From NCBI GenBank assembly GCA_012270795.1, contig JAAXHO010000067.1:1-64000 (forward strand): a stretch of DNA of 64,000 bases, in the 5' to 3' direction. The stretch's first letter is position 1; each line of letters begins with the position of its first letter. The position numbers and the translations under genes were made by a program. This document shows positions 20,503-29,448 of this stretch, piece after piece. The DNA is from Candidatus Poribacteria bacterium (GTDB taxonomy: Bacteria; Poribacteria; WGA-4E; WGA-3G). The notes beneath the pieces are model-generated. The model did not search any database. It was not told where the DNA came from and worked only from the letters and a program-made list of their open reading frames with translations.

Positions 20503-21834
20503 ATGAAAAAGAAACGTATACACGCGGTCATTGCTTCAGTGTTAATCCATCTCATCTTGGTAGCAATTGTTGGGTTGTTTTTTACAGAGCAATATTGGCA
20601 ATTTACGGACGATTCTATTGATGTAGAGATTACTAAATATCGACCGAAGATTTATACCCCACAACGCACAAATGAAATAGTTTTACGCGACATAACCCAA
20701 CCTCAAGTAAACCTGTTACAAACTCCGATGCCTTCAATGTTTCAAGCACCAATAAACGCCACTTCAATTCCGCATGCAATTCCTACATACAACACAGATG
20801 TGCTAAATCCTGATGCTGTCTCTGCTCCAAATCTCCAATTAGAATCCACAGAACGTTCTATAGGCACTGTGCAGCGGTCTGGTGTAGTTGTACCGACTGT
20901 GCCATCAACACCAGATAAAATAAAATCTCGATCTCCTATTGTTGTGAGTCCTAAGCTAAATACTTATGGCACAGAAGGATTTAATGAGTTTCTTGACACG
21001 ACTTTACCTGATAACAACTTGAAAGATAATGTTACTACTGATTTGCGAAATCCTATTATGTTACCACCAAGACAATTGGGGGCAATTCTGAAAGGCACGG
21101 GTAAGAACGTCCGCGGTCATATCCGAATCATCAGACTAAAACATTCGCTCTCTGATTGGTGGCAAGACCCTACGGCACTGCCTGCACTCATGAAATGGAT
21201 GGACAGACACACACAAATACGTTCTGATATGAACTTTGCTGGCGGCGCGCTGACTTTGACAGACCCAAAGATTTTGGATGCACCCCTCATAGTGATGACA
21301 GGACACGATACTGATATTACTGCCGGACGTGGACTTGCAAGAGATGGTCCTTTGCAGAAAGGGTTCACTCAAGCAGAACGCGCTGCACTTCGGAAATATA
21401 TCGTTGATGAAGGGGGAATGTTGTTTTTTGATGACTGTGGTTTTCACGGACTTTTCGCAAATATCGTTGCCGATGAATTACAACAGATTTTTCCCGACTA
21501 TCCACTTGATATTCTACCGCATGAGCACGAACTTTACACTATCCATTACAACTTACCAAAGCCGCCACAGGGTGGTGATGTGTTCTGGGGAAATGAAAAT
21601 AATGCACAACCCGCCCAATTTCGATATCAAAAAGGGATTATCATTGATGGTCGGTTAGCCGTTGTTTACAACCGCAAAGACTATATGTGCGCGATGGAGA
21701 CGACAGAAATTGAGAGCCGCACCATGTTACGTCTCAGAAGGTCACCAGATGTCTATCGGTTTATGACGAACTTGTTGGTTTATGCCATGAAATACGGTGG
21801 GAATACGGATAGGTCGGAATATAAGGAGAAATGA
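20503..21834 (+). CDS. DUF4159 domain protein with N-terminal membrane anchor
   Basis: 443 residues. A single transmembrane helix (about residues 8-27) is followed by a proline- and threonine-rich periplasmic stretch to about 190, reminiscent of TonB-type anchors, and then a DUF4159 domain (DWWQDPTALPALMKWMDRHT, APLIVMTGHD, LRKYIVDEGGMLFFDDCG, then the C-terminal RFMTNLLVYAMKYGG). DUF4159 has a glutamine-amidotransferase-like fold and often occurs with MoxR/VWA gene sets; no catalytic activity is known. It is third in line after the ABC and DUF1854 genes, with only 7 bp between it and DUF1854, so an envelope-linked function of the trio is plausible. Confidence 0.82.
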   Translation: MKKKRIHAVIASVLIHLILVAIVGLFFTEQYWQFTDDSIDVEITKYRPKIYTPQRTNEIVLRDITQPQVNLLQTPMPSMFQAPINATSIPHAIPTYNTDVLNPDAVSAPNLQLESTERSIGTVQRSGVVVPTVPSTPDKIKSRSPIVVSPKLNTYGTEGFNEFLDTTLPDNNLKDNVTTDLRNPIMLPPRQLGAILKGTGKNVRGHIRIIRLKHSLSDWWQDPTALPALMKWMDRHTQIRSDMNFAGGALTLTDPKILDAPLIVMTGHDTDITAGRGLARDGPLQKGFTQAERAALRKYIVDEGGMLFFDDCGFHGLFANIVADELQQIFPDYPLDILPHEHELYTIHYNLPKPPQGGDVFWGNENNAQPAQFRYQKGIIIDGRLAVVYNRKDYMCAMETTEIESRTMLRLRRSPDVYRFMTNLLVYAMKYGGNTDRSEYKEK

Positions 21835-21863
21835 AAATAGGGGGATCACTATAATAGATGTTA

Positions 21864-22337
21864 TCAAGCAAATAGATATCCAAATATAAAAATCACAGGT
21901 AGGAATAGGATAAACATAATCTCAATACTGTAGAAAATAAATAGGGTAACAGAAAAGATTGCCGAAACCCAACTGCTAATTGGTCTATGGTTATATTGAC
22001 TAATATCCATATTGAAATCGGTATCCTCTTGTTTTCTTATCGCATCATATAGGTGCCGAAATAGACGTTCCTGATGAAGAAAGAACCCATCCAGAATCCA
22101 AAATCCTATTATGAGAAAAAGAGCCATACCCGCAGCCATCAAAAAGACGATAAATGCTCCTTCAGGTACAAGATTGTCTCTTTGAAAAGCTGAGAGAAAT
22201 AGTGATACAATTAAAACTTGCGATGTAATGACAAATACGACACTCACGCCTTTTAGGATAAAACTGTTAATTGCCATACGCTTAATTACCGCTTGGATCA
22301 TTTCTAAATGCTTTATGACTTTTTCAGTATCATTCAT
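21864..22337 (-). CDS. Small membrane protein, RipA-like pattern
   Basis: 157 residues with three hydrophobic segments (about 20-45, 55-80 and 125-155). The stretch FWILDGFFLHQERLFRHLYD after the second segment recalls the W-x-LDAYYLRxERxFRxLYD pattern of RipA-type octameric membrane proteins; I rate that assignment as tentative. AAGGAAG precedes the ATG. It is convergent with the DUF4159 gene (29 bp apart) and stands alone. The 193 bp to the next promoter hold nothing else I can identify. Confidence 0.65.
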   Translation of the reverse strand: MNDTEKVIKHLEMIQAVIKRMAINSFILKGVSVVFVITSQVLIVSLFLSAFQRDNLVPEGAFIVFLMAAGMALFLIIGFWILDGFFLHQERLFRHLYDAIRKQEDTDFNMDISQYNHRPISSWVSAIFSVTLFIFYSIEIMFILFLPVIFIFGYLFA

Positions 22338-22510
22338 GTGTTGTCTTCCTTTATTATGGTTACAATCCTATTTTATTTGTTGTACTATACAAGTTATAGG
22401 GGAATCTGTCAATATCATAATTGGAATAAGCGAGGAATATTAATTACGAATTCACCATAAGTAATCTTGTCTGTTGTCTGGCTGCTAATATTTAAAATAT
22501 GAAATTCAAT

Positions 22511-22540
22511 TTGAAAAATGACAACTGAATATGTTACAAT
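22511..22540 (+). promoter_or_regulatory. Promoter of the isomerase gene
   Basis: TTGAAA at 22511-22516 and TACAAT at 22535-22540, 18 bp apart, with TG one base before the -10 (TGTTACAAT). It overlaps the alternative upstream ATG at 22531, which supports the start at 22564. Confidence 0.6.
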
Positions 22541-22563
22541 TCAAAATCAACAGGAGGAAAAAT

Positions 22564-23328
22564 ATGAAAGTAGGTATTAGAGACGGGATGCTGCGTGTCC
22601 CGTTTGAAGAATCGTTTAAGAAGGCAAAAGAGATCGGTTTTGACGGTATAGAACTCTGTATGGGTGCTAATTATCGGCAGCATACACTTTGGCAAGAGGG
22701 TGGTATTGATAAGGTCAATAGTCTTGCAGAAGAAGCTGATATAGAAGTCTCATCGCTCTCCCCAGGCGGTTTTACAGCATATTCATTTATGCATCCAACG
22801 GATAGTGTTCGGTCTGAAGGTATTGCGAAGTTACAGTATCTCGCGGAAACATGCCCCAAATTAAGCACAAATGTTATCCTTGTCCCGTTTTTTGGTGGCG
22901 GAAAAATTGAAGATGAGCATATCACTTCACCTCGCTTCCTTGACGGTGTGAAGGCTGCCGCAGAAACTGCTGTGAAACACAACGTTTATCTTGCTATTGA
23001 ATCCACATTAAGTGCGGATCAACACCAACAAATTATTGACAATGTCGGCTCGAAACATGTTGGTGTGTATTATGATATGGGGAATGCAACGGGGCTCGGT
23101 TTCGACTCTCCATCAGAGATACGCAGTTTAGGCAGTGCCATCGTGCAAATGCACATCAAAGACACTGGTGGCAACCATGCAGGTGAAGGTGATGTTGACT
23201 TTCCTGCTGTTTTTGAGGCTGCCCGTGCAATCGGTTATGATAGTTGGTTTGTGTTGGAAACCCCCGCAAAAGACGACCCAATTGCGTCAGCCGCCAAAAA
23301 CATGAACTTTGTCAGGAACAATTTCTGA
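22564..23328 (+). CDS. Sugar phosphate isomerase/epimerase family TIM barrel
   Basis: 254-residue protein of the xylose isomerase-like TIM-barrel superfamily, with members that isomerise or epimerise sugars and polyols using a divalent metal. Visible landmarks are KAKEIGFDGIELCM near the N-terminus, the metal-ligand strand YLAIESTL, GVYYDMGNA, the strand VQMHIKDTGG, and the final glutamate strand WFVLETP. AGGAGG at 22552-22557 lies 6 nt before ATG 22564; the longer frame from 22531 starts inside the promoter. The gene stands alone. A 102-bp inverted-repeat element begins 6 bp after its stop. Confidence 0.85.
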   Translation: MKVGIRDGMLRVPFEESFKKAKEIGFDGIELCMGANYRQHTLWQEGGIDKVNSLAEEADIEVSSLSPGGFTAYSFMHPTDSVRSEGIAKLQYLAETCPKLSTNVILVPFFGGGKIEDEHITSPRFLDGVKAAAETAVKHNVYLAIESTLSADQHQQIIDNVGSKHVGVYYDMGNATGLGFDSPSEIRSLGSAIVQMHIKDTGGNHAGEGDVDFPAVFEAARAIGYDSWFVLETPAKDDPIASAAKNMNFVRNNF

Positions 23329-23334
23329 ACTTGA

Positions 23335-23436
23335 TACAACGTATCTCATAAATGTACTTTTGTCCAAATTCACTGGATTGTGTGTCTGGTAAATCGGGGT
23401 TAGAAACCCCTCCTACCATTTATGAGATACGTTGTA
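23335..23436. mobile_element. 102-bp element with perfect 20-bp terminal inverted repeats
   Basis: TACAACGTATCTCATAAATG at 23335-23354 and its exact reverse complement at 23417-23436 bound the element. Inside is the GGGGTTAGAAACCCC hairpin (near 23396-23410) shared with other dispersed repeats. It could also terminate the isomerase transcript. A related right end is at 13162-13180. I see nothing else in the gap to 23557. Confidence 0.65.
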
Positions 23437-23557
23437 GACTGTTGCTGTAGGGTGGTATTATCAACCTACAGCAAACCGAACTACCCAAAAACACAAAAAT
23501 ATATAGTCATTTTTCAATAAAACGCGACACCTCGCATTGCCCACCTGGAGGGTTGGA

Positions 23558-24361
23558 ATGAGCAGCCGAAAATTGGTTGTCCCACAAGCAGAAGCCAAGA
23601 AACTATTGTCGTTACCCACACGTGAAGCTGAACAACTTTTCCAAAGTTACGAAAAAGAACAACAACTTGAGATAATCAGTGCTACACGCAACCCAAAATT
23701 ACGTGAAGAATTGTACTATCTTGTTCCGGATTGTACGGAACTAATTCAGGAAAGTCCTACCGAAGATGTGCTACAGGTTTTAGATACGCTTCTTGGAACC
23801 GGTCTTGCCTGTGGATTACTGCCGTGTTTGTCCAATGAACAATTTGAGGAGATTATTGACATTGCCCTCTGGAACGATGGCAAATTAGATGAAAAATCTG
23901 TGAGTCTGTGGTTGTTTGAGCTGTCTGAATGTGACAGAGATGATCTCAGCCGTTTACTCGGACAGATGGATATGCGTATTTTTGCTGGGCTCCTCAAGAA
24001 TCGTGTAAAGTTGAAAGGGGCACTCAGTGCATTGCTCATTGATGAAGGTATCATTGATCCAAATTCCGCATCAATTGAATGCAAGGATGAACAAGCAAAA
24101 GCAGTGCTCAATGCAATTTGGGAAGCAGATGCGGATCTATTTAACCAACTACTTCGTGAAATGTTTGCTATTGACAAAGAAGCGGATGCCGAAACGGAAT
24201 TAGCGTCTGCGTTAGAAAAGGTGAAAGCTGAGAGAGATGAACGAGTCAAAGCACGTGACAAAAAAGCAGGTATCAAGATAACTGAATCTGAACTGAAAAG
24301 ACATGTTGATTTAGATGCACTTGAACTTGATGAGGACGAAGAGGAAAATGGCAACAAATAA
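23558..24361 (+). CDS. Helical protein of unknown function, possibly DUF6178-like
   Basis: 267-residue, leucine- and glutamate-rich, all-helical protein without signal peptide or membrane segment. The pattern of short helical repeats (CLSNEQFEEIIDIALWNDGK, then LDEKSVSLWLFEL) recalls DUF6178 proteins, which are usually longer; together with the next gene the pair would have that length. The C-terminus is strongly acidic (ALELDEDEEENG). Start 23558 is preceded by TGGAGGG; the frame extends to a TTG at 23537. It overlaps the next gene by 14 bp, so the two are co-translated. Confidence 0.65.
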   Translation: MSSRKLVVPQAEAKKLLSLPTREAEQLFQSYEKEQQLEIISATRNPKLREELYYLVPDCTELIQESPTEDVLQVLDTLLGTGLACGLLPCLSNEQFEEIIDIALWNDGKLDEKSVSLWLFELSECDRDDLSRLLGQMDMRIFAGLLKNRVKLKGALSALLIDEGIIDPNSASIECKDEQAKAVLNAIWEADADLFNQLLREMFAIDKEADAETELASALEKVKAERDERVKARDKKAGIKITESELKRHVDLDALELDEDEEENGNK

Positions 24362-25298
24362 GTTTTCCCTCGTTGCTGATGCAGCACTTGATGGAAGGTC
24401 TTACTTAGCGCAAACCTTAATACATGGCGATGCCCTTGGTAAAATTGATGCCGATAAATCGGCAACACTCTCCGAGGACATCGCTGCATTAGCACATAAA
24501 CTCATTACGATGAAGGTATCCGACCTTTCCGATCAAGCAGAACTTCGCACCCAAATTCAAACTTCCTTTGCTTTAACAAGTCTCGGTTTAGAGTATGGAA
24601 GCAAAGGAAATTTGGACAAAGCGGTGCGTCTGCTCGTTGCGAACCCAATCCTCAAGTTTTTCCAAATCGGCAATACGCTTACAGATCAATTGCTGAAAAA
24701 AGCCGATTACCTCCTTGAGCATGCTTATATTCAACCCCCAGAATCTATCAGTCATCTTGATATTGACAGCATCCGTATTTATAACCATGCGGAAGCAGAA
24801 TTTTTAGATGCTTTGTCTACATATAAGACAACTGTCCGCTCAGCGCAAGTAATTATTAAGAACAAACATCAACCCCAAAACTTCACTAATCTCTCTGATA
24901 TGGAGATTGTCCGACAACAATTGGCTTATATTGAGACGCGTTGGGAATATGTTCAAGCATTACCACTGGATGATGTTTTTTCGGTTGACCCACCACTTAG
25001 CATCGCGGTGGATCCAATCCAGTTGCTTACCCTCAGTATAATGGCGAATTTGACGTTATATTTTCAACCCGAACTGCAGTTAGAAGTTGGCACATTGAGC
25101 GATTTTCGAGGTATTGTCTATGATGAAGATGTTGGTGAGATACGTGCTGCACCTCGCCAACGCCTATTAGACTGGATTGAAAATTACCTTGAACAAGATA
25201 ATCGGTCTGACGGGTTAATACAATATAGTGTGGCATATTGGGATACCTGCCTACAAGAAATGGTAAATCCTCATCCCGATTTAGAGGTGTTTATGTAA
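24348..25298 (+). CDS. Protein of unknown function, partner of the preceding gene
   Basis: 316-residue soluble protein, mainly helical, not recognised. It begins MATNKFSLVADAAL with GAGG just upstream, inside the end of the preceding gene in another frame. The first half (LSEDIAALAHKLITMKV, TSFALTSLGLEYGSKGN, LLVANPILKFFQIG) may continue the fold of the upstream protein. The 14-bp overlap suggests either two subunits of one complex or one ancestral gene split by a frame change. The 296 bp after it hold an inverted-repeat element and the leader of msrA. Confidence 0.65.
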   Translation: MATNKFSLVADAALDGRSYLAQTLIHGDALGKIDADKSATLSEDIAALAHKLITMKVSDLSDQAELRTQIQTSFALTSLGLEYGSKGNLDKAVRLLVANPILKFFQIGNTLTDQLLKKADYLLEHAYIQPPESISHLDIDSIRIYNHAEAEFLDALSTYKTTVRSAQVIIKNKHQPQNFTNLSDMEIVRQQLAYIETRWEYVQALPLDDVFSVDPPLSIAVDPIQLLTLSIMANLTLYFQPELQLEVGTLSDFRGIVYDEDVGEIRAAPRQRLLDWIENYLEQDNRSDGLIQYSVAYWDTCLQEMVNPHPDLEVFM

Positions 25299-25339
25299 GG
25301 AGAATTTTGGGGGTTATCTGAATACTGGAGGAATATACC

Positions 25340-25468
25340 AGAGGTATTAAATTTTCACAAAACATCATTGTTGGAGGGGTTTCTAACCCCGATTTCTGCT
25401 GCTGTATATCTCAAATCGGGGTTAGAAACCCCTCCAACAACAACGAAACCTGATAATTGAATGCCTCT
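25340..25468. repeat. Dispersed inverted-repeat element
   Basis: Degenerate left end AGAGGTATTAAATTTTC and right end GATAATTGAATGCCTCT match the shared terminal repeat. The interior has TTGTTGGAGGGGTTTCTAAC (25370-25389) and the complementary right arm ending near 25442. Length 129 bp, with a general plan like the elements at 35535-35641 and 45099-45248. Confidence 0.65.
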
Positions 25469-25594
25469 CAGGAATATATTGTTAAGTTGAACTACTAAGA
25501 TATTTGTGTTATTATTCTTTTACAAATCATATAATTTTGCAAATCGTTAGGAGTGTTGTGGTTTTACCAGTTGGTGTAGACCGCGAATAGAAAA

Positions 25595-26134
25595 ATGGAA
25601 TTAGAAACAGCAACTTTCGGTGCAGGTTGTTTTTGGTGTGTTGAAGCAGTCTTTCAGCAGTTAGAAGGAGTGCATAAGGTTGTATCAGGATACACAGGCG
25701 GGAACACTGTCAATCCCAATTATCGTGAAGTATGTACGGGAACGACAGGACACGCTGAGGTAGCACAAATTGGGTTCGATCCCAATGTTATCTCTTTTGA
25801 AGAATTACTGGAAGTTTTTTGGCAGACACATGATCCGACCACGTTAAACCGCCAAGGAAATGATGTAGGCACTCAGTATCGATCTGCAATCTATTATCAT
25901 TCTGACACTCAACGTAGTATCGCCGAAGAATCTAAAGCAGAGATGGATAAATCTGGGATATGGGATAACCCAATTGTGACTGAGATCACTGCTATGGATG
26001 TTTTCTATCCTGCTGAAGACTATCACCAAAATTATTTTCAATTGAATCCAACGCAACCATACTGCCAATTCGTGATTCATCCTAAGGTGAAAAAGTTTAC
26101 AAAAGATTTCAAAGATAAACTAAAAACCGAATAG
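25595..26134 (+). CDS. msrA: Peptide methionine (S)-S-oxide reductase
   Basis: Reduces methionine-S-sulfoxide in proteins and as free amino acid, a cytosolic repair of oxidative damage. The catalytic motif GCFWC is at residues 11-15, with C12 the nucleophile, and the family segments GYTGGNTVNPNYREVCTGTTGH, shown here in parts as GYTGG and REVCTGTTGHAE, FWQTHDPTTLNRQGNDVGTQYRS (start FWQTHDPT) and AEDYHQNYF follow. The length of 179 residues is typical. No MsrB domain is attached. Its last 15 bp overlap the end of mobA on the other strand, an unusual tail-to-tail overlap. Confidence 0.96.
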   Translation: MELETATFGAGCFWCVEAVFQQLEGVHKVVSGYTGGNTVNPNYREVCTGTTGHAEVAQIGFDPNVISFEELLEVFWQTHDPTTLNRQGNDVGTQYRSAIYYHSDTQRSIAEESKAEMDKSGIWDNPIVTEITAMDVFYPAEDYHQNYFQLNPTQPYCQFVIHPKVKKFTKDFKDKLKTE

Positions 26135-26800
26135 GGTTTTCTGCTGAAAATCGGTGATTGTTTGATGTAGGGTTTTGTAAATTTCCTTTGCTTTTTCAAA
26201 GTCTTCGGGAGAATTGATGTTAAAAAATGACAAACCTTCCGCATCATAAGTTTGCCAAATATCAGGGGCAATTGTCAGGACATTCGCGCGTTCCGCAAGT
26301 GCATGCACCCGAAAATCAGATTTGTTAAACATCCCTTCAATTGCTGCTAAGCAATTTTTGGAATAAGTAGCACAGAGTGTTTGGTGTATCCTTTGTCGTT
26401 GTTCTTTCTGATTTACCCCCAAATACTCGTTAGGATTTCTGCAGGTGTACGGCATCACAGCATCATATTCACCTAATGCTGAAACAAGATAGGAAAGCAA
26501 GTTAGTAACTATAAATGGACTGTCGCAGCTGACACATAGGACGGTATCATGCGAAGCATGTGTCAATCCAGTGTGAATTCCCCCTAACGCACCCGCATTC
26601 TGAATAATATCACCGTGCATTCTAATTCCCAGATGTGTATATTCATCAGATGAATTTGTGATTAAAAGAAGTTCATTGGTGATAGGGCGAACACGTTGTA
26701 TAACATGTCCGATGAGCGTATCGTTACCAAGACGCATCAACGCCTTATTTTCGCCCATCCGTCTGCTTTTTCCACCTGCTAAGATAATTCCTGTTACCAT
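26120..26800 (-). CDS. mobA: Molybdenum cofactor guanylyltransferase-like protein
   Basis: MobA transfers GMP from GTP to molybdopterin cofactor. The 226-residue protein has the nucleotidyltransferase signature LAGGKSRRMGENKAL at residues 7-21, the strand and loop CVSCDSPFIVTNL, and the C-terminal FFNINSPEDFEKA that closes MobA and related enzymes. MocA-type cytidylyltransferases look similar, so the exact nucleotide is not certain. It lies 39 bp downstream of the sulfatase gene on the same strand and overlaps the end of msrA. With xdhC and msrP it shows that the organism makes molybdoenzymes; MsrP itself does not need the guanylyl form. Confidence 0.86.
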   Translation of the reverse strand: MVTGIILAGGKSRRMGENKALMRLGNDTLIGHVIQRVRPITNELLLITNSSDEYTHLGIRMHGDIIQNAGALGGIHTGLTHASHDTVLCVSCDSPFIVTNLLSYLVSALGEYDAVMPYTCRNPNEYLGVNQKEQRQRIHQTLCATYSKNCLAAIEGMFNKSDFRVHALAERANVLTIAPDIWQTYDAEGLSFFNINSPEDFEKAKEIYKTLHQTITDFQQKTLFGF

Positions 26801-26839
26801 CGGTTTTGTTAGGAAGCGTTACAATTCACATCAACATGT

Positions 26840-28216
26840 TTACACAAGTGATGGCCCGTACCGACTTTCCATCAGCGAACGCAATTCTTTCACGAGTGTT
26901 TGCTCTTTGTCGGCAATATTGTTCAATTCATTTGGATCATCTTCAAGGTTATACAATTCCACAAAACCATCTCTGCTCTCAATGAGTTTATGCGTTTGCG
27001 TGCGAATACAAGTAAAGCTCTGCAGACGACTGACCGTCTCATTGCGATGTGTTTGCGTTTCATCACGGAGCACAGGAACAATAGACTGTCCATCAATATT
27101 TTCCAACACAGGTACATCAACTAAGTTGCAAATAGTTGGGTTTATGTCAATCAATTCCACTAATTCGTTGGAATTTCGGTTGGGTTCTATACCAGGTCCG
27201 GTCACGATAAGCGGCACGCGAAGTGATGCTTCGTAAGCCAGACTCTTTGTATAAAGTCCGTGATCCCCAAGCATTTCCCCATGGTCACTTGAGTAGATGA
27301 TATAGGTATTCTCAAGCATACCCCGTGTTTCAAGGGCATACAACATATTCCCAATCTGGTAATCAATTAATTCAGTTGCAGCACAATATTGCCTACGGGT
27401 GATTGCAATTTCTTCAGGGGTCAGATTTACGGTGCGTTTTTTCACCCAGTCTGGTTTGCCTTCCATGTCGTCTACGATAGCTTGTGGCATAGATGATTGT
27501 CTATATTTATCTCCGTATTCTGTCGGTGGATCGAACGGATCGTGCGGTCCAACAAAACTTACAAAAAGGTGCCATGGAAAGTCATCTGGTATATTCTCAA
27601 TAAATTCTGTTGCACGTCTACCGATATATGAGTCTTCGAAGTCTTCGGTTGGGAGAACGGAATCATAAGATCCATTTTTTATCCAACCTCCAGAAGAACT
27701 ACGGTTCCTATAGTCTTGATGGAATTTTTGCAGTAATCCTTTTTCTTCAAGATAGTGTGTGTAAGGTCCAATAGGAGTTGCCGATCTGCCAGCGTGCATT
27801 TTCCCTTCACATTCTTCTGGGTGCGTGAATCCCCAGTTGTATGAGCGGGGGCGGTCACCGTAGCGGCCGTTATACCCATCTGGTTTGGCGAGGTCAAGTT
27901 TCCCTACACATCCGACACGGTATCCATGATCTCGTAGTTGTTGATAGTATGTTGGAATAGCTGTTGGATAAAAACTTCCATTTCCCAAGGAACCCAGACG
28001 CGATGGTTGAATACCAGATGCTAAACCTATTCGTGAAGGTGCACATACAGGTGCGTTCACCGTGCAGTGTGTGAAATTCATACCCGTTTCAGCTAATCGG
28101 CGTAGATTTGGGGTCTTAAGAGCATCAGGGGCATCCGCTGCGGGTTCCATATAATCGTATCTATGTTGATCCGACATAATAAAAAGGACATTCGGTCTAT
28201 CTGTTTTTCTATTCAT
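26840..28216 (-). CDS. Formylglycine-dependent sulfatase
   Basis: Alkaline phosphatase-fold sulfatase of 458 residues that hydrolyses sulfate esters. The N-terminal metal site is RPNVLFIMSDQHRYD. The sulfatase signature C58-A-P-S-R62 is present, the cysteine being converted to formylglycine by a separate maturase. Further ligands are in SFVGPHDPFDPP and the distal YSSDHGEMLGDHG. The C-terminus (YNLEDDPNELNNIAD) is typical of group S1 sulfatases. No signal peptide is visible. The substrate is unknown; sulfated polysaccharides are the usual targets. GGAG precedes the start, and mobA follows on the same strand. Confidence 0.95.
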   Translation of the reverse strand: MNRKTDRPNVLFIMSDQHRYDYMEPAADAPDALKTPNLRRLAETGMNFTHCTVNAPVCAPSRIGLASGIQPSRLGSLGNGSFYPTAIPTYYQQLRDHGYRVGCVGKLDLAKPDGYNGRYGDRPRSYNWGFTHPEECEGKMHAGRSATPIGPYTHYLEEKGLLQKFHQDYRNRSSSGGWIKNGSYDSVLPTEDFEDSYIGRRATEFIENIPDDFPWHLFVSFVGPHDPFDPPTEYGDKYRQSSMPQAIVDDMEGKPDWVKKRTVNLTPEEIAITRRQYCAATELIDYQIGNMLYALETRGMLENTYIIYSSDHGEMLGDHGLYTKSLAYEASLRVPLIVTGPGIEPNRNSNELVELIDINPTICNLVDVPVLENIDGQSIVPVLRDETQTHRNETVSRLQSFTCIRTQTHKLIESRDGFVELYNLEDDPNELNNIADKEQTLVKELRSLMESRYGPSLV

Positions 28217-28354
28217 GCTTTCATTGCTCCTACCGGAAATTATATGATGGGTTTGTCTTGCAAAGGAATGAAGTGATACTCAATAACTACGCACATTATA
28301 CACAACACGCATAATGACATCAATAGAAAAAAGTTGATAGACGCTAATGATCTT

Positions 28355-28511
28355 ATACCAATTCAAATTAATATTGTCCCATTAAGGAATTCCACTTTTA
28401 TTGCTGGTTAGGGTACCTCTCTTCGGTAGGAGCGACCTCCCGGTCGCGACCGGGAGGTCGCTCCTACCAGAACATTTTGACAAATGGCATCTTATTTTTT
28501 AGAAATAGTAT
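28355..28511. mobile_element. 157-bp miniature inverted-repeat element, copy 1
   Basis: Ends ATACCAATTCAAATT (28355) and TTTTAGAAATAGTAT (to 28511) are imperfect terminal inverted repeats. TA at both edges would fit a TA target site. The centre is a perfect 44-bp palindrome at 28425-28468 (arms start GGTAGGAGCGACCTCCCGG, no loop). Two close copies are at 29449-29604 and 31681-31837. No transposase is encoded, so it would depend on one elsewhere. Confidence 0.75.
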
Positions 28512-28650
28512 TATATTTATGTTTTAGTTCTATGCTGTTTATCGTAGTAAATCAACCTTGATATACACGCTGAATTCTGATAAAATTTTAGAATACTGAT
28601 GGTAGGAAGTGGAGAATGAGATATTTTGAAACTATGAACGTCTGTATGAT

Positions 28651-28746
28651 ATGATCCGTAGTCAAATTGAAAATGTTTTTAAGCAACGTGAAGAGAGGGT
28701 TTCTGAAGAATTAACCCCGATTATTGAAGAATACACAATTCACTGA
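28651..28746 (+). other. Short open frame, possible gene remnant
   Basis: A 31-codon frame (MIRSQIENVFKQREERV...) reads without an obvious ribosome binding site. Upstream the same frame stays open only to a TGA at 28627. The amino acid composition is protein-like (charged, helical). I read it as the tail of a lost gene rather than a working one. The rest of 28512-28848 shows nothing. Confidence 0.25.
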
Positions 28747-28848
28747 TTCTTATTCAATGTTGTCATTTATAATCTTGCTGTACTGCACAGAAATGTTGAC
28801 ATACAACCTAATTTTAGTTAGAGTGTTACAAAAAATGTGGAGAGAGAA

Positions 28849-29382
28849 ATGAGATCAATTTTAATATTCTGCCTCGCAGCATTGTTCATCGGCTGCGGTA
28901 TAAAAGGCATTCCCTACTCAAAAGATACAGACGCAACAGAACTGAATGACGTAGCAATATCTCACTACAAATGGGGTTTAGCTTATGCAAAACAAGGTGA
29001 ACTTGCGCGCGCTGCCACTGAGTTCAAATTGGCAATCCAACATGAACCGGGTTGGGCAATCCCCTATTTCAATCTCGGTGCTGTTTATGGGAATATGGGG
29101 GCACTTGATGAGGCAATCTTAGCATGGGAACGGGCAGTACAACTGGATGTAGACTTTGGTAAAGCACATTATAACCTTGCAGTCGCGTATTCACATAGAG
29201 TTGCCGATCCAGTAGAGGGAATCTCAAGAGTTGCTGATATTGAGAAAGCAATTAGATCACTACAAGAAGCAATTCGGATAGACGACACAGTGCGTTCCAC
29301 TGCAGAAGCCGAACATGCCTTTGACATCATACGTGATCTGCCTGATTTTCAAGCGTTATTTCAATCCACTGAACCGAAGTAA
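28849..29382 (+). CDS. TPR-repeat lipoprotein
   Basis: 177-residue predicted lipoprotein. The signal peptide ends in the lipobox FIGC with C16 as lipidation site. Three tetratricopeptide repeats follow (YKWGLAYAKQGELARAATEF; PYFNLGAVYGNMGALDEAI; AHYNLAVAYSHR...) and a fourth, degenerate one. TPR lipoproteins act as protein-binding scaffolds in the envelope; the partner is unknown. Start 28849 follows TGGAGAG; a GTG at 28837 is in frame but overlaps that site. The gene is isolated between two copies of the same miniature element. Confidence 0.82.
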   Translation: MRSILIFCLAALFIGCGIKGIPYSKDTDATELNDVAISHYKWGLAYAKQGELARAATEFKLAIQHEPGWAIPYFNLGAVYGNMGALDEAILAWERAVQLDVDFGKAHYNLAVAYSHRVADPVEGISRVADIEKAIRSLQEAIRIDDTVRSTAEAEHAFDIIRDLPDFQALFQSTEPK

Positions 29383-29448
29383 AAGCACTTCACGTTACAT
29401 TAGAAGCGAACTTACACGATTTGCAAATCACTAATTTATATTGTTGTT

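Noticed and set aside
23746-24495. Open frame of 249 codons on the minus strand
   Set aside because: It lies antisense to two overlapping plus-strand genes with good starts; its serine-rich product mirrors their codon composition.
26658-27236. Open frame of 192 codons on the plus strand
   Set aside because: Crosses the ends of mobA and the sulfatase gene in antisense and shows no family pattern.
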